This document shows positions 25,629-37,374 of a stretch of 64,000 bases of DNA, in pieces. The notes below the pieces were generated by a model. It made no database searches, had not been told where the DNA came from, and saw nothing but the letters and a program-made list of their open reading frames with translations. Made by a program: the position numbers and the translations under genes. The stretch comes from Pseudophaeobacter leonis (GTDB lineage Bacteria > Pseudomonadota > Alphaproteobacteria > Rhodobacterales > Rhodobacteraceae): contig NZ_MWVJ01000016.1 in assembly GCF_002087335.1 (NCBI RefSeq), forward strand, positions 31,182 through 95,181. Direction: 5' to 3'. The first letter of the stretch is position 1. Every line of letters starts with the position of its first letter.

Positions 25629-27620
25629 TTACTGATCCAGAAAGCTGCGCAACTTGCGGCTTCGGCTGGGGTGCTTCAGTTTTCTCAGCGCCTTGGCCTC
25701 GATCTGCCGGATCCGTTCGCGCGTCACGCTAAACTGCTGACCGACCTCTTCGAGCGTGTGGTCGGTGTTCATACCGATGCCAAAGCGCATCCGCAGAACG
25801 CGTTCCTCACGTGGTGTCAGAGAGGCCAGCACCCGGGTGGTGGTTTCCTTGAGGTTTTCCTGAATGGCGCTGTCCAGCGGCAGCACAGCATTCTTGTCCT
25901 CGATGAAATCGCCCAGCTGGCTGTCTTCTTCGTCGCCAATCGGGGTTTCCAGAGAGATCGGCTCTTTGGCGATTTTCATCACCTTGCGGACCTTCTCCAG
26001 CGGCATCTGCAGCTTTTCGGCCAGCTCCTCCGGGGTTGGCTCGCGGCCAATCTCGTGCAGCATCTGACGGCCGGTGCGGACCAGCTTGTTGATGGTCTCG
26101 ATCATATGGACCGGGATGCGGATGGTGCGGGCCTGATCGGCAATCGAGCGGGTGATGGCCTGGCGAATCCACCAGGTGGCATAGGTGGAGAATTTGTATC
26201 CACGGCGGTATTCGAACTTGTCCACAGCCTTCATCAGACCGATGTTGCCTTCCTGGATGAGATCAAGGAACTGCAGGCCACGGTTGGTGTATTTTTTGTC
26301 AATCGAGATCACCAGACGCAGGTTGGCCTCGACCATTTCTTTCTTGGCCTGACGCGCCTCTTTCTCGCCTTTCTGAACCTGCTGCACGATGCGGCGGAAT
26401 TCAGAAATGTCGAGACCGACGTATTGGCCGACCTGGGCCATATCGGCGCGCAGCTCTTCGACCTTATCGGTGGAGCGCTCAATGAACATCTGCCAGCCAC
26501 GACCGGGCTTTTCGCCCATGTCGGTCAGCCAGTTGGGGTCAAGCTCACGGCCCCGGTAGGCGTCAACAAATTCACGGCGGTTGATACGGGCCTGGTCGGC
26601 CAGCTTTACCATCGAGCTGTCAATCTGCATGACGCGGCGGTTGATGCCATAAAGCTGGTCAATCAGCGCGTCGATCCGGTTGTTATGCAGGTGAAGACCA
26701 TTCACCAGCTCAACAATCTCCGAGCGCAGCGCTTGATGGGTCGCCTCGTCCTTTGTGCTGACAGAGCCCTCTTCGTTCAGAGTGGCCGAAATCCGGCTGT
26801 CCTGCATCTCAGAGAGCTGGGCAAAATCGGTCGAAATGCGTTCCAGCTCGGTCAGAACACGATCCTTCAGGGCCGCTTCCATCGCCGCAAGCGACATATT
26901 GGCCTGCTCGTCTTCGTCATCGTCATCGTCCGAGGCAATGGGGTTGCCATCGGCGTCCAGTTCGGGGGTTTCTGCCTTGGCGGGTTCGGCCACAGGAGCG
27001 GCCCCCGGCACCACAGGCACAACCGGCACGGCAGTTTCGCCATCCTCATCCAGCTGATTGCCAAAAGTCGCCTCAAGATCGATCACATCGCGCAGCAAAA
27101 TGTCTTCGGACAAAAGTTCGTCGTGCCAGATGGAGATCGCCTGAAAGGTCAGCGGGCTTTCGCAAAGCCCGGCAATCATCGTGTTGCGGCCAGCCTCAAT
27201 GCGCTTGGCAATAGCGATCTCGCCTTCACGGCTCAAGAGCTCAACCGTGCCCATTTCGCGCAGATACATGCGCACCGGGTCATCGGTGCGATCCAGCTTC
27301 TCGGCTGCGGCGCCTGCAACCGCGACTTCGCGCGGGCTGTCTGCGGAAACCAGTTCGGTTGAGCCCTTTTGCTCTTCCTCTTCGACTTCCTCATCTTCGA
27401 TAATATTGATGCCCATCTCGGACAGCATCGACATCACATCTTCGATCTGCTCCGAGCTAACCTGGTCCGGCGGCAGCACCTGATTGAGCTGGTCATAGGT
27501 GATATAGCCCTTCTCACGGGCTTCAGCGATCATCTTTTTGACTGCAGCCTGGCTCATGTCCAGCGAGATTTCAGCGTCCTGATTGTCAGGCTTACGGTCA
27601 TCATTATCTTTGGCGGCCAT
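25629..27620 (-). CDS. rpoD: RNA polymerase primary sigma factor RpoD
   Basis: 663 residues of housekeeping sigma-70. Region 1.1 is at the N-terminus, followed by a long acidic non-conserved region rich in Asp/Glu. Region 2 carries [20 protein letters not shown] and [10 protein letters not shown] for -10 recognition. Region 4 ends with [20 protein letters not shown] and [17 protein letters not shown] for -35 recognition. Full length and uninterrupted. It lies downstream of dnaG, as in the classical macromolecular synthesis operon. Confidence 0.98.
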   Translation of the reverse strand: MAAKDNDDRKPDNQDAEISLDMSQAAVKKMIAEAREKGYITYDQLNQVLPPDQVSSEQIEDVMSMLSEMGINIIEDEEVEEEEQKGSTELVSADSPREVAVAGAAAEKLDRTDDPVRMYLREMGTVELLSREGEIAIAKRIEAGRNTMIAGLCESPLTFQAISIWHDELLSEDILLRDVIDLEATFGNQLDEDGETAVPVVPVVPGAAPVAEPAKAETPELDADGNPIASDDDDDEDEQANMSLAAMEAALKDRVLTELERISTDFAQLSEMQDSRISATLNEEGSVSTKDEATHQALRSEIVELVNGLHLHNNRIDALIDQLYGINRRVMQIDSSMVKLADQARINRREFVDAYRGRELDPNWLTDMGEKPGRGWQMFIERSTDKVEELRADMAQVGQYVGLDISEFRRIVQQVQKGEKEARQAKKEMVEANLRLVISIDKKYTNRGLQFLDLIQEGNIGLMKAVDKFEYRRGYKFSTYATWWIRQAITRSIADQARTIRIPVHMIETINKLVRTGRQMLHEIGREPTPEELAEKLQMPLEKVRKVMKIAKEPISLETPIGDEEDSQLGDFIEDKNAVLPLDSAIQENLKETTTRVLASLTPREERVLRMRFGIGMNTDHTLEEVGQQFSVTRERIRQIEAKALRKLKHPSRSRKLRSFLDQ

Positions 27621-27747
27621 TCAATGCTCCCTGAGAGGCTGGGCGATTCGGATCAGCGAATCATTAGCGCAATCGTGTGATTCGTCACCCGGTTTAGCGT
27701 TTTTTCTTTGGCACTTCCTTACCAAAACGACTCGCGGGCCCCACGAA

Positions 27748-29764
27748 TCACTTTTGAGAGAAACCAATCTTGTCCAAAAGGGCTCCAAAAGCGTCGCGTT
27801 CCTCGCGGTCGAGGCGCGCGCCGTTCTCACCCACATCATAGTTGGCCTTGTCGTCATTCTCACTGCGCACGGCCCGGTTGCGCGCTTCTGCCGCCTGTTT
27901 CAGACGCCAGGTCAAAGCCTCATCCGCCAGCCCTGTCAGGTCCTCTGTCGCCTCAGCCAGTTCAGCATCCAGCCCCAGCAAAGCTTCCAGTTTGGCAAAT
28001 TCTTCAGCCAACGTCAGGCGCGCCGCCTCGGTATCATCAGATCTGCGCAGGCAGGGGATGATTGCCACATGGCGAAGGCCCATCAGGTTTTCAAGAGCCT
28101 GGGGACCAAGGTTTTCCAGGATCCGGTCTTTCAGACCCAGTGGTGCATCAATGCCATAGCGCAACACCTGGTCGCGCAAGCGCGCAAGCTCCGGGTCGGC
28201 ACAATGCATACGCTCCAGGTTGCTTTCGAATTCGCCAATCACCTCAGGGGTCGAGATCGCCCCGGCCAGCACCACCGCCTGACGCACCCGCACCAGGCCC
28301 GCATCATCTGCCGCCGCCACAACCGAGCTGCGGGTGCTTGCCATTGGCGCGGGCGCTACCTTTTGTCCCTTCCAGGGCTTTCGGGAGCCATCGCCAAAGC
28401 CGCCCTTGCGGCCGCCCTTCCATCCCTCGTCAGCAAAGTTACCCGGCTGAAAGTCACGCCCGCCACCCTCGGGGCGGTTGCCGCGAAACAGGGTCCAGCG
28501 CAGATCCTGAATGTCATCGCCATAGTGTTTGCGGATCGACGGATCCCGGATCAGCTTGATTTTCTCCCGCAGCGCCTTGTCCAGCGACGCCTTACGCTCC
28601 GGGCTGTCAAAGACGCGACCTTCGGTTTCGCGCTGCCACAGCAGCTTTACCATGGGCAGGGCCTGATCCAGCACCGCCTGTACCGCCTGCGGCCCCTGGC
28701 TCTTGATCAGATCATCGGGGTCCTGCCCGTCGGGCATAATGGCAAACCGCAGGGATTTTCCCGCCTGCAGCAGCGGCAGTGCCAAATCAATCAATCGCAT
28801 GGCCGCGTTGATACCGGCCTTATCGCCGTCCAGCGCAATGATCGGCTCGTCCGCCTGCGCCACCTCATTCTGCAGCTGGTTTTCCGTCACGGCCGTGCCC
28901 AGGGGGGCCACCGACGACACAAAGCCGCCCTCGGACAGCGCGATCACATCCATATAGCCCTCGGCCACGACCAAAGGCGTGCCGCGCCCGGCTGCTGCGC
29001 GGGCGGGCGCATGGTTGTACAGGCTGCGGCCCTTGTCGAACAATTCGGTCTCGGGAGAGTTCAGGTATTTGGCATTGTCATTGGGATCCATCGCGCGGCC
29101 GCCAAAGGCAATGGCCCGGCCCCGCGCATCGCGGATTGGGAACATGATCCGGTTGCGAAAGGTATCATAAGACCTGCCGCCCTTGGTCGAGGGTTTGGCC
29201 AGTCCTGCCGCCATGATCAGATCTTCGGGCACGCTTTTGCCGCGCAGATGGTCCCACAGGTTCTGCCAGCCATCCGGGGCAAAACCGATCTCCCAACGAT
29301 CCAGCGCAGGCCGGTGTCAGACCGCGTTTCTGCAGATAGGCACGCGCGGGCCCGGCAGTATTGGTTTTGAGCTGCAGACGGAAGAACTGCACCGCCTGCT
29401 CCATCACCTCAACCAAAAGGCTGCGGCGGTCCTGCTTTTGTTTCGCCTTGGGGTCGCGCGCTGGCATCTCCATCCCAGCCTCTCTGGCAAGGATCTCAAC
29501 CGCCTCCATAAAGCCGACGTTTTCGGTCTCCTGGATGAATTTCAGCGCATCGCCCTTGGCCTGACAGCCAAAGCAATAGTAATAGCCCTTGCGGTCATCC
29601 CCATGAAATGACGCGCTTTTTTCATGATGAAAGGGACATGGCGCCCAGAGGTCGCCCTTGCCCATATTGGATTTTCGCTGATCCCACATGACCTTGCGGC
29701 CGACAACATCAGAAATGCTGATACGGCTGCGCAATTCATCCATGAACCCGGGCGTTAAAGACAT
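27748..29764 (-). pseudogene. dnaG: DNA primase DnaG, reading frame broken once
   Basis: The N-terminal zinc-binding domain is visible as CPFHHEKSASF and YYCFGCQAKGDALKF; the TOPRIM core has VVAEGYMDVIAL and EPIIALDGDKAG. The frame shifts near 29297-29310, after YLQKRGLTP, where DRWEIGFAPDGW should follow. One extra base, or two missing, explains it. DnaG is essential, so this is almost certainly a sequence error. The start abuts the stop of a small secreted-protein gene, and rpoD follows after about 125 bp. Confidence 0.92.
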
Positions 29765-30103
29765 CTAGTTCGATTTCAGCTGTTTTTGCATGGCCTGGAT
29801 CTGCTCCCAGTTTTCCAGGCATTGCTGCTCAAGCAGAGGGCCAAAATCAGTGGCCTTCAGATCCCGCCGCTTCATGGCATAGATATGCGCCGTCAGCTGG
29901 GGAATGGCCTTGGAGTATTTTTCCGGCCACGCAGGTTCACTGTCGAGAATGACCTGCTCCACATCAGCCTGGGCCACACGGTCAAGACGGGCGGCCTGCA
30001 CAGCAGCCATGACCTGGCCCTGGTATTTGCAGCTTTCTTCTTTTCTTTCAGCTGCATAGGCAGGTACAGCCAAAAGGGCCGCCACGAGGGTGATGCGGAT
30101 CAT
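29765..30103 (-). CDS. Small secreted hypothetical protein (112 aa)
   Basis: Signal peptide MIRITLVAALLAVPAYA, then a helical, charged mature part with two Cys (EESCKYQGQVMAAV and LEQQCLENWEQIQ). Its stop directly precedes the dnaG start, so the two may be cotranscribed. No family is recognised, and the link to primase is positional only. Confidence 0.65.
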   Translation of the reverse strand: MIRITLVAALLAVPAYAAERKEESCKYQGQVMAAVQAARLDRVAQADVEQVILDSEPAWPEKYSKAIPQLTAHIYAMKRRDLKATDFGPLLEQQCLENWEQIQAMQKQLKSN

Positions 30104-30139
30104 GGATCGCTCCCGGAATCAGTTGATGATTCAGGCAGA

Positions 30140-30688
30140 TTACCCCCGCGCCGCCCCGGCTTCCATCGCTGTTTTAAGATCGTGGATCAAAGTCCGCGCC
30201 ATGGAACGGAACACCATGATCTGAAAGCGATCTTCCCCAAGGCGACTGATCGAGACCATCATGTGCTTGGCCTCGGTGCGCAAAGATGCGCCGACCGGAA
30301 AGGCGGCTGCGCGTAAATCCACCGGGCAAAGCCGCGCCAGCACCTCTGCCGCCCCAACGCCCGCAAGCTCCACCACGGCCCAGCCCTGGCTTTGATCGCT
30401 CAGCGCTGCATGCTGTGCCAGCCGTGAGTCCGGCTCTGGGCCAATCAGAAGCGCCAGATCACGGCCAAACCAGATGGCCCGCGCGTCCTTTTTGCCCTGG
30501 GTTGAGGCATGGATAGCAGGAAAGCCCAGCCCATGCGCCGCCATCAAAGCCTTTGACAAGGCCTGCTCCTGACCACGGTAGGGTGCCAGGGTTGTCAGGG
30601 CAGCAGGCGCGCTTTCGGACAAAGACAGCCCCCCAACGGTGAGCGGCAACAACCCAGCGCAGGCGGTTTTTGCAAGTAGTTCAGCCAC
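30140..30688 (-). CDS. soxG: Sarcosine oxidase gamma subunit
   Basis: About 182 residues related to the folate-binding YgfZ/GcvT fold, the smallest-but-one subunit of heterotetrameric sarcosine oxidase. GTG 30688 is chosen because GGAGAA precedes it and it overlaps the soxA stop by eight bases; the longer frame upstream is soxA sequence. It contains the conserved late segment LRTEAKHMMVSISRLGEDRF. It completes soxBDAG. Confidence 0.85.
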   Translation of the reverse strand: MAELLAKTACAGLLPLTVGGLSLSESAPAALTTLAPYRGQEQALSKALMAAHGLGFPAIHASTQGKKDARAIWFGRDLALLIGPEPDSRLAQHAALSDQSQGWAVVELAGVGAAEVLARLCPVDLRAAAFPVGASLRTEAKHMMVSISRLGEDRFQIMVFRSMARTLIHDLKTAMEAGAARG

Positions 30689-33623
30689 GGGTCCGTTCTC
30701 CCTCTGGATCAAAAAACACCGGCTCCACCACCTCGCAGAGCGTATCAATGCCGCGCATGTGATCCACCAGACGGATCTCATCGCCGATCCGGTTTACCCC
30801 CTGCTTCAGAAAGCCCAGCGCGATCATATGCCCCATCAGGGGTGAGAACCCAGCCGAGGTCACATAGCCTTGATCAAAGATCCGCTCCACCGGGTCTTCG
30901 GGGCTGAAGAGATGCGCACCGGCGCTCAGCTCTTTGACGGCCCCGATGGGTTTCAGCCCCACCATCTGCATCCGCTCCGGATCGACCAGACCAGGGCGCG
31001 CCGCCATGGCCTGACCAATAAAGGCTTTCTTCTTGGACAGCATCCCCGCCATCCCCAGATCATGCGCCGTCACCGTGCCATTGATCTCGGCATGGGTGAT
31101 AAAGCCCTTCTCGATCCTGAGAACATTCAGCGCCTCCATTCCATAGGCGCCTCCGCCCAGACCTTCGGCCCGGGCCAGCAGGCTGCGGAACAGGCTGTCG
31201 CCATAGCAGGCCGGCAGCGCCAGCTCATAGGCCTCTTCACCGGAAAAGGAGATGCGGAACAGCCGGCCCTTGACGCCCAGCACAGAGACCTCGCCGCAGG
31301 CTATGAAGGGCCAGCTGTCGCCATCAATGGGCTGGTCAAGCAAACCGTTCAGCAGCTCGCGCGATTTGGGACCCGCCACAGCAAACTGTGCCCAGTGTTC
31401 GGTGACAGAGATCGCACGCGCGTCCCACTCAGGGTGCAGCACCTGCAGGATGAACTCCAGATGCGCCATGACTTCGCCTGCGGCTGCCGTCGTGGTGGTC
31501 ATCACATAGTGGTTGGGCCCCAGCCGCGCGGTGGTGCCGTCATCCATGACAAAGCCATCTTCACGCAGCATCAGCCCATAGCGCACCCGCCCCTGTTTCA
31601 GGGTGCTAAAGGTATTGCTATAGACGAAATCCAGCAATTTGGCCGCATCCGGCCCCTTATGTCGATCTTGCCCAGGGTTGAGACATCACAGACGCCAACC
31701 GCCTTGCGCACATACATGACCTCACGGTCACAGGATTGCCGCCAGCTGGTCTCGCCCTGTTTGGCAAAATAGGCTGCCCGATACCACAGCCCCACCTCAA
31801 GCTGACTGGCGCCGCGCTCCTCCGCCACCTCATGCGAGGTGAGAAAGCGTTGTGGTTTGAACCCCTGATCTGCCGCGCCCGCCCCCAAGGCGCCAATCGC
31901 AACCGGAACAATAGGCGGGCGAAAGGTGGTGGTGCCCGTTTCAGGAATCGACCGGCCCGTCACATCCGCCAGCACGGCCAGCGCCGCCACGTTAGAGTTC
32001 TTGCCCTGATCTGTGGCCATACCCTGGGTGGTGTAGCGCTTCATATGCTCGACCGAGCGAAAGTTCTCCGTCGCCGCCTGGCTCACGTCCTTGCCCGTGA
32101 CATCGTTCTGAAAATCAAGCCAAGCCCGCCCCTTGCCCGGAACCGCCCAGAGGGGCGCGATCCGGTAGGGGGCGTCTTCGGCCTGCGGCAGTGGTGCGCC
32201 ATGCCGCGCAAGGCCCAGCGCCTCAAGCACCTCTGACGCGGCAGCAGCGCCTTCGCTCAGCGCGCCATGGGTTGAAAAGGTGCCATTGCAGGCGCCTGCG
32301 GCGCGCAGCCCCGGCACCGCATCGGGCTGGGGCACAAAGGCCAGCAGATCGCGCCGCCATGTGGGGCGCCCATTAAGATGGCAGGTCAGATGCACCGAAG
32401 GGTTCCAGCCGCCGGACATCGCAAGGCAATCCGTCTGGATTTTTTCCTCACCCCGCACAGAGCGCACGGTGATGCTCTCGAGCCTTTTGCCGCCGCTGGT
32501 GTTGCAAACCTGCGCGCCTTTCAGGACCGGGAAAAGATCACTGTCGGGGGCGTCATGACGGCTGTCGATCACCGCCGCCAGATGCACGCCTGCCGCTGCC
32601 AGATCGCGGGCGGTGCGGTGGGCATCATCATTATTGGCAAACAACGTAATCCGCTCACCGGGGGCCACGCCCCAGCGGTTGAGATAGGCCCGCACCGCAC
32701 CTGCCATCATCACGCCGGGCCGGTCATTGTTGCGAAAGGCCACGGGACGTTCAAGCGCGCCTGCCGCCAGCACGCAGTGTTTGGCGGCGATGCGCCAGAA
32801 ACATTCGCGCGGGCGGTGGCTGCCCTTCAGGGAATGGTTGCGTGGCAGATGATGGCTCACCCGTTCAAGGGCGCCATAGGTGCCCTGATCATAGGCGCCG
32901 GTCACCGCCGTGCGAGACATCAGCCGCACGTTGTCCATCGCCTCCAGCTCTGACAGGGTTTCGGCCAGCCAGTCGACCGCGGTTTGCCGCTGATCTCTTC
33001 GCGCTCAACCAAAAGCCTGCCACCCATGCGACTGTCTTCTTCCAAAAGCAACACATCAGCCCCGGCCCGCCCCGCCGTCAGCGCCGCCATCAGCCCCGCA
33101 GGGCCAGACCCGATCACCAGCAGGTCGCAAAAGGCAAAGGCCTTTTCATAGCTATCGGTATCCGCCTCGCCCGACAGCGCGCCAAGCCCGGCAGCGCGCC
33201 GGATCATCGGCTCGTACAGTTTTTCCCAAAAGGCCGTCGGCCACATGAAGTCTTATAGTAAAACCCGGCGCCAAAAAACGGAGCCGCCAGATTGTTCACC
33301 GCCAGAATGTCGTGTTCGACCGAGGGCCAGCAGTTCTGACTGCGCGCCTCCAGCCCCTCAAAAAGCTCTTGGGTGGTGGCGCGAATATTTGGGTCCTGCG
33401 CCGCCCCGGTCCCGAGGGTGACCAGCGCATTGGGCTCTTCGCTGCCAGCGGTCAGAATGCCGCGGGGCCGGTGGTATTTGAACGAGCGCGCCACCAGGTG
33501 GCGATCATTGGCCAAAAGCGCCGAGGCCAGCGTGTCGCCCTCAAGGCCCATCATATGCTGGCCGTTGAAGGTAAAGTTGACGGATTTCGCCCCCTGGGTG
33601 AGGCCCTTGCCTGCGATCCTCAT
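30681..33623 (-). pseudogene. soxA: Sarcosine oxidase alpha subunit, three frameshifts
   Basis: Oxidatively demethylates sarcosine to glycine, passing the methyl group to tetrahydrofolate. An N-terminal ferredoxin-like part is followed by an NAD/FAD-binding fold (VIGSGPAGLMAALTAGRAG) and a C-terminal GcvT-like aminomethyltransferase half. Single-base losses near 33249-33252, 32981 and 31657-31660 split it. The repaired joins read YYKT-FMWP, EISGKP-AVDW and LGKIDI-KGPD, and give about 980 residues, the normal size. It overlaps soxD and soxG. Confidence 0.9.
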
Positions 33624-33889
33624 GCGGGGCCTCCCAATCCAGAAGTCGAGGCCAGCGCCACCTCCAGTATTTCATGCGTCGCGGTGTTGCGGGTGACGGT
33701 CAGCCAGCTGCCGCAGCCCATCTCATGATACCAAAGTTCCGCCAGTGGCCCGGCCGGGTTTTCACGAAGGTTCACATAGTCATGCCAGGCGTCCAGATCG
33801 GCGTCAGGGGCCGGGCGGTGCAGCGCGGCCCCCTTGTAATAAAACTCCCGGCGATCACGCTCACCACAAAGAGGACAGGTAAGTCTCAT
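33620..33889 (-). CDS. soxD: Sarcosine oxidase delta subunit
   Basis: 89 residues with the zinc-binding set CPLCGERDRREF and a later Cys/His (YHEMGCGSWLTVTRNT), diagnostic of SoxD. It overlaps the start of soxA by four bases. A repeat-filled spacer of about 80 bp separates it from soxB. Confidence 0.95.
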   Translation of the reverse strand: MRLTCPLCGERDRREFYYKGAALHRPAPDADLDAWHDYVNLRENPAGPLAELWYHEMGCGSWLTVTRNTATHEILEVALASTSGLGGPA

Positions 33890-33904
33890 GCGGTCTGCTC
33901 CCTT

Positions 33905-33940
33905 TTGATATGCGGGTTGATATACGGGTTGATATACGGG
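33905..33940. repeat. 12-bp tandem repeat between soxB and soxD
   Basis: TTGATATGCGGG is followed by two exact copies of TTGATATACGGG. It lies inside an otherwise compact operon. Confidence 0.9.
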
Positions 33941-33973
33941 CGGCCAGTTCGGCGAGTGCCAGAGTTTTGCGGG

Positions 33974-35227
33974 TCAGTGAAGGTTATGCTGCGCACCGGT
34001 GCCCTCCTCATCCATCAGACCATGGCCCGAGCGAAAGCGGTCCAGTTTGAACTTTGTCGCCGCTCCATGCGGGCGGTCCGTGGCAATGAGATGCGCATAG
34101 GCATTGCCGGAACCGGGCGTTGCCTTAAATCCGCCGTAGCACCAGCCACAGTTGAGATAGAGACCGTCGATGGGGGAATGGTCGATAATGGGAGAGCCAT
34201 CCGGCGTCATATCCATAATGCCGCCCCAGCTGCGCAGCAGCCGCGCCTTGCTGATGGCAGGCACCATGGCAACACAGGTCTCCATGGTGTGTTCCACCAT
34301 GGGCAGATTGCCCCGCGCTGCATAAGAGCTGTAGAAATCCAGATAACTGCCAAAGACCAATCCGCCCTTATCGGACTGGCTGATATAGAGATGGCCTTCG
34401 GCAAAGGTGATCACCTGATCAATCAGCGGCTTAACACCTTCGGAGACAAAAGCCTGCAACACGTGGCTCTCAATCGGCAGGGTCAGGCCTGCCATTGCCG
34501 CCACCTGCGAGCTGCGTCCGGCCGCTGCCAGGGCCACCTTTTTGGCGCGGATCGGGCCGCGCACGGTCTGCACGCCGGTAACCTTGCCCCCCTCGACATC
34601 AATGCCGGTGACCTCACAGTTCTGGATCAGATCCACCCCGCGCATATCAGCGCCACGGGCGAAACCCCAGGCCACCGCATCATGGCGGGCCGTGCCCGCG
34701 CGACGCTGCATCAGCGCGCCCTGAATAGGAAAGCGGTTGTTGTCAAAATTCAGATAGGGCGCGCTTTTGCCCACCGCTTCGCGATCCAGCAGCTCAGCGT
34801 CATCGCCCTGGTTGACGATGGAATTGCCCCGCCGCACCGCCGCATCACGTTGACTGTCATTGTGATAAAGATTGAGGATACTGCGCTGCGACATCATCGC
34901 GTTGTAATTCAGCTCCTGCTCCAGACTCTCCCAGAGGCGCAGCGAATGTGAATAGAATTCAGAGTTGCCGGGCAGATAGTAGTTCGCGCGCACAATGGTG
35001 GTGTTGCGCCCGACGTTGCCACCGCCAAGGTAGCCGCGCTCAAGCACCGCAAGATTGGTGATGCCATGCTCTGCCGCCAGATAATAAGCGGTCGCCAGGC
35101 CATGGCCGCCACCGCCGATGATGATGACATCATATTCGCGCTTGGGTTCCGGGTCGCGCCAATGCGGGCCCCACCCCCTGTTCCCGGTGAGCCCTTCTTT
35201 GAGCACCCGCCACCCCGCAAACCGCAT
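33974..35227 (-). CDS. soxB: Sarcosine oxidase beta subunit
   Basis: About 417 residues. The FAD-binding motif DVIIIGGGGHGLATAYYLA is near the N-terminus, followed by YLGGGNVGRNTTIVRANYY, which includes the region of covalent flavin attachment. ATG 35227 has GGGGAGAGG upstream; the longer frame to 35263 is not supported. It is the first gene of soxBDAG. With the MttB-type gene further right it points to methylated amine use. Confidence 0.95.
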   Translation of the reverse strand: MRFAGWRVLKEGLTGNRGWGPHWRDPEPKREYDVIIIGGGGHGLATAYYLAAEHGITNLAVLERGYLGGGNVGRNTTIVRANYYLPGNSEFYSHSLRLWESLEQELNYNAMMSQRSILNLYHNDSQRDAAVRRGNSIVNQGDDAELLDREAVGKSAPYLNFDNNRFPIQGALMQRRAGTARHDAVAWGFARGADMRGVDLIQNCEVTGIDVEGGKVTGVQTVRGPIRAKKVALAAAGRSSQVAAMAGLTLPIESHVLQAFVSEGVKPLIDQVITFAEGHLYISQSDKGGLVFGSYLDFYSSYAARGNLPMVEHTMETCVAMVPAISKARLLRSWGGIMDMTPDGSPIIDHSPIDGLYLNCGWCYGGFKATPGSGNAYAHLIATDRPHGAATKFKLDRFRSGHGLMDEEGTGAQHNLH

Positions 35228-35595
35228 CACACCTCTCCCCGTCCCTATCCCATCCGCACCCAACCCGTGGCCGGTGATAACCCTGTGATATTGCTAGCGG
35301 CTAAGCCGCAAGCCGCCTAGCCCCAGAGACAAAGAATTCTGCAACAGGCAAGCTCTTGCCTGCAGCTGACCTGTAATAGGCAGCCCTGTCTAGTGCCAGA
35401 TGCGACCTGTCATGCCGTTTGCGGCGCTTATACCAGCCCTCTGAACGATCAGGAGAAAGACGAGGCGAAAGATGTTTGTCATCGCGGCCTTTTCGCCAGA
35501 CGTTTCGGCAAAAGACTGGGCGTTTCGGCAAAAAGAAATGGCGGGCACGAGGCCCGCCATAATACCAGAAAACTGGCAAGATTTTACGCGAAGCC
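35228..35595. other. Intergenic region soxB/gdhA with a 20-bp direct repeat
   Basis: About 370 bp without a supported gene. CGTTTCGGCAAAA occurs at 35501 and again at 35521, a 20-bp period. A GCGGCTAAGCCGC palindrome lies near 35300. The gdhA terminator occupies the right part. Confidence 0.6.
35528..35560 (-). terminator. Intrinsic terminator of gdhA
   Basis: ATGGCGGGC and GCCCGCCAT form a perfect 9-bp stem around ACGAG, and the minus strand continues into TTTCTTTTTG, about 36 bp past the gdhA stop. Confidence 0.85.
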
Positions 35596-37025
35596 TCAGA
35601 GCCCCTTGGCACGGTAGCTGGCAGCCACCTTGCCGATAGAGACCAGATAAGCGGCTGTGCGCAGATCGGTGACATCATCGCGGCTGTGCCAGACTTCACG
35701 CATCGACTGGTAGGCAATCCGCATGGTGTCATCGAGACCGGAACGGACCAGTTCCAGCTCATCGGCGCCGCGCAGATACTTTTCCTTGAAGCCATCTTTC
35801 AGTGTCCATGCCTTGCCCAGACTGTCCGACAGGCTTTCCAGCTCATCGACCACCAGCTGGTGACGGGCCTCTTCCTGACGGCGCTGCATACGACCAAAAC
35901 GGATATGGCTCAGGTTCTTGACCCACTCAAAGTAGGACACCGTCACACCGCCCGCATTGGCATACATGTCGGGAATGATCACGCAGCCCTTTTCGCGCAA
36001 AATCTCGTCCGCCCCCGCCGTCACCGGACCATTGGCAGCCTCGATAATCAGGGGCGCCTTGACACGGTCGGCATTGGAGAGATTGATCACCCCCTCCAGG
36101 GCCGCCGGGATCAGGATATCGCACTCTTGCTCCAGCAGTTCAGCGCCGTTTGTTGTCAGCTTGGCATCGGGGTAGCCGGAGATGCCGCCATGTTTGGCGA
36201 TCCAGTTGTGCACCGCCTCCACGTCCAGACCCTCGGCCCGGTAGAGTGATCCGTCCCGTTCGATGATGCCTGTGATGAGGGAGCCGTCTTCTTCGCTGAG
36301 AAATTTGGCGGCGTGATAGCCCACATTGCCAAGCCCCTGCACGATGATGCGCTTGCCCTTGAGTGTGCCCGCAAGACCCGCCTTGGCGATATCTTCGGGA
36401 TGGCGGAAAAACTCACGCAGGGCGTATTGTACACCGCGCCCGGTGGCCCCGACCCGCCCGGCAATCCCGCCGGCATTCAAGGCTTGCCGGTAACGCAGGC
36501 CTTGGCGTTGATATCGGTGGTGTTCATCCGCTGATACTGATCGGCGATCCAGGCCATCTCACGCTCACCCGTCCCCATATCGGGCGCCGGCACGTTCTGG
36601 CTGGGATTGATCAGATCGCGTTTCGCCAGCTCATAGGCAAAGCGGCGGGTGATCAGCTCCAGTTCATGTTCTTCGTATTTGCGCGGATCAATGCACAGCC
36701 CGCCTTTGGAGCCACCCAAAAGGCGCTTGACCAGGGCACATTTATAGGTCATCAGCGCGGCGAGCGCTTCGACCTCATCCTGATGCACATTGATTGCGTA
36801 GCGGATGCCGCCCTTGACCGGCTCCATATGTTCGGAATGCACCGAGCGGTAGCCGGTAAAGGTCACCATCTCGCCGCGCAGCCGTACCCCAAACCGCACC
36901 GTATAGGTCGCGTTGCAGACCCTGATCTTCTCCTCCAGGCCCGGTGGCAGGTCCATCAGGGCAACGGCTCTGTTGAACATGAGATCAACGCTTTCGCGGA
37001 AACTGGGCTCTTGGGGGCTACTCAT
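35596..37025 (-). pseudogene. gdhA: Glutamate (Glu/Leu/Phe/Val) dehydrogenase, frameshifted
   Basis: About 476 residues. The N-terminal part has the substrate Lys region KGGIRYAINVHQDEVEALAALMTYKCALV and GGSKGGL; the C-terminal part has the NAD(P)-binding IIVQGLGNVGYHAA. Near 36480 the frame breaks exactly at VTGKP-LNAGG, where one C is missing from a short C run. It interconverts glutamate and 2-oxoglutarate. GGAG-type sites before ATG 37025 are weak. A strong terminator follows. Confidence 0.9.
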
Positions 37026-37374
37026 CAGCGGTTCTCCGTACGTTACAACGATTGATTCCTATCGTTACCTGAAGTGTATGCATGGAAGTTTAAAGAGTGC
37101 GACCTTTTTGACCATTCCCTTCCAAAGATACATCAGAATGAGGATGTCAGCTGATTCTTCCTTTTTTGTCAGACCAGTCCGGGCCTGCGCTTTGCTGACG
37201 CAAAACAAACAATCCTGTCTTTGGCAAAAGATTGCATCACTGATTAAGAAAATTGAAACTAAATGGACTTAGCGGCGCCCCATTTCCGCCATCTTCCCAA
37301 ACCAAATATGAATGAGGCAAAAATCCGTTTCACTCCTATCTCCCTTTTTTGGGGGACCAAAGAGGCTGTTGTTC
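37026..37374. other. Divergent spacer gdhA/tadG-like
   Basis: About 350 bp, AT-richer than the flanking genes, and likely to hold both promoters. ATG codons at 37308 and 37312 exist, but no conserved coding was recognised before 37375. No repeat array is present. Confidence 0.5.

Noticed and set aside
25542..27362. 606-codon open frame on the plus strand
   Set aside because: It is antisense to rpoD, an unmistakable gene, and arises from GC-rich codon bias.
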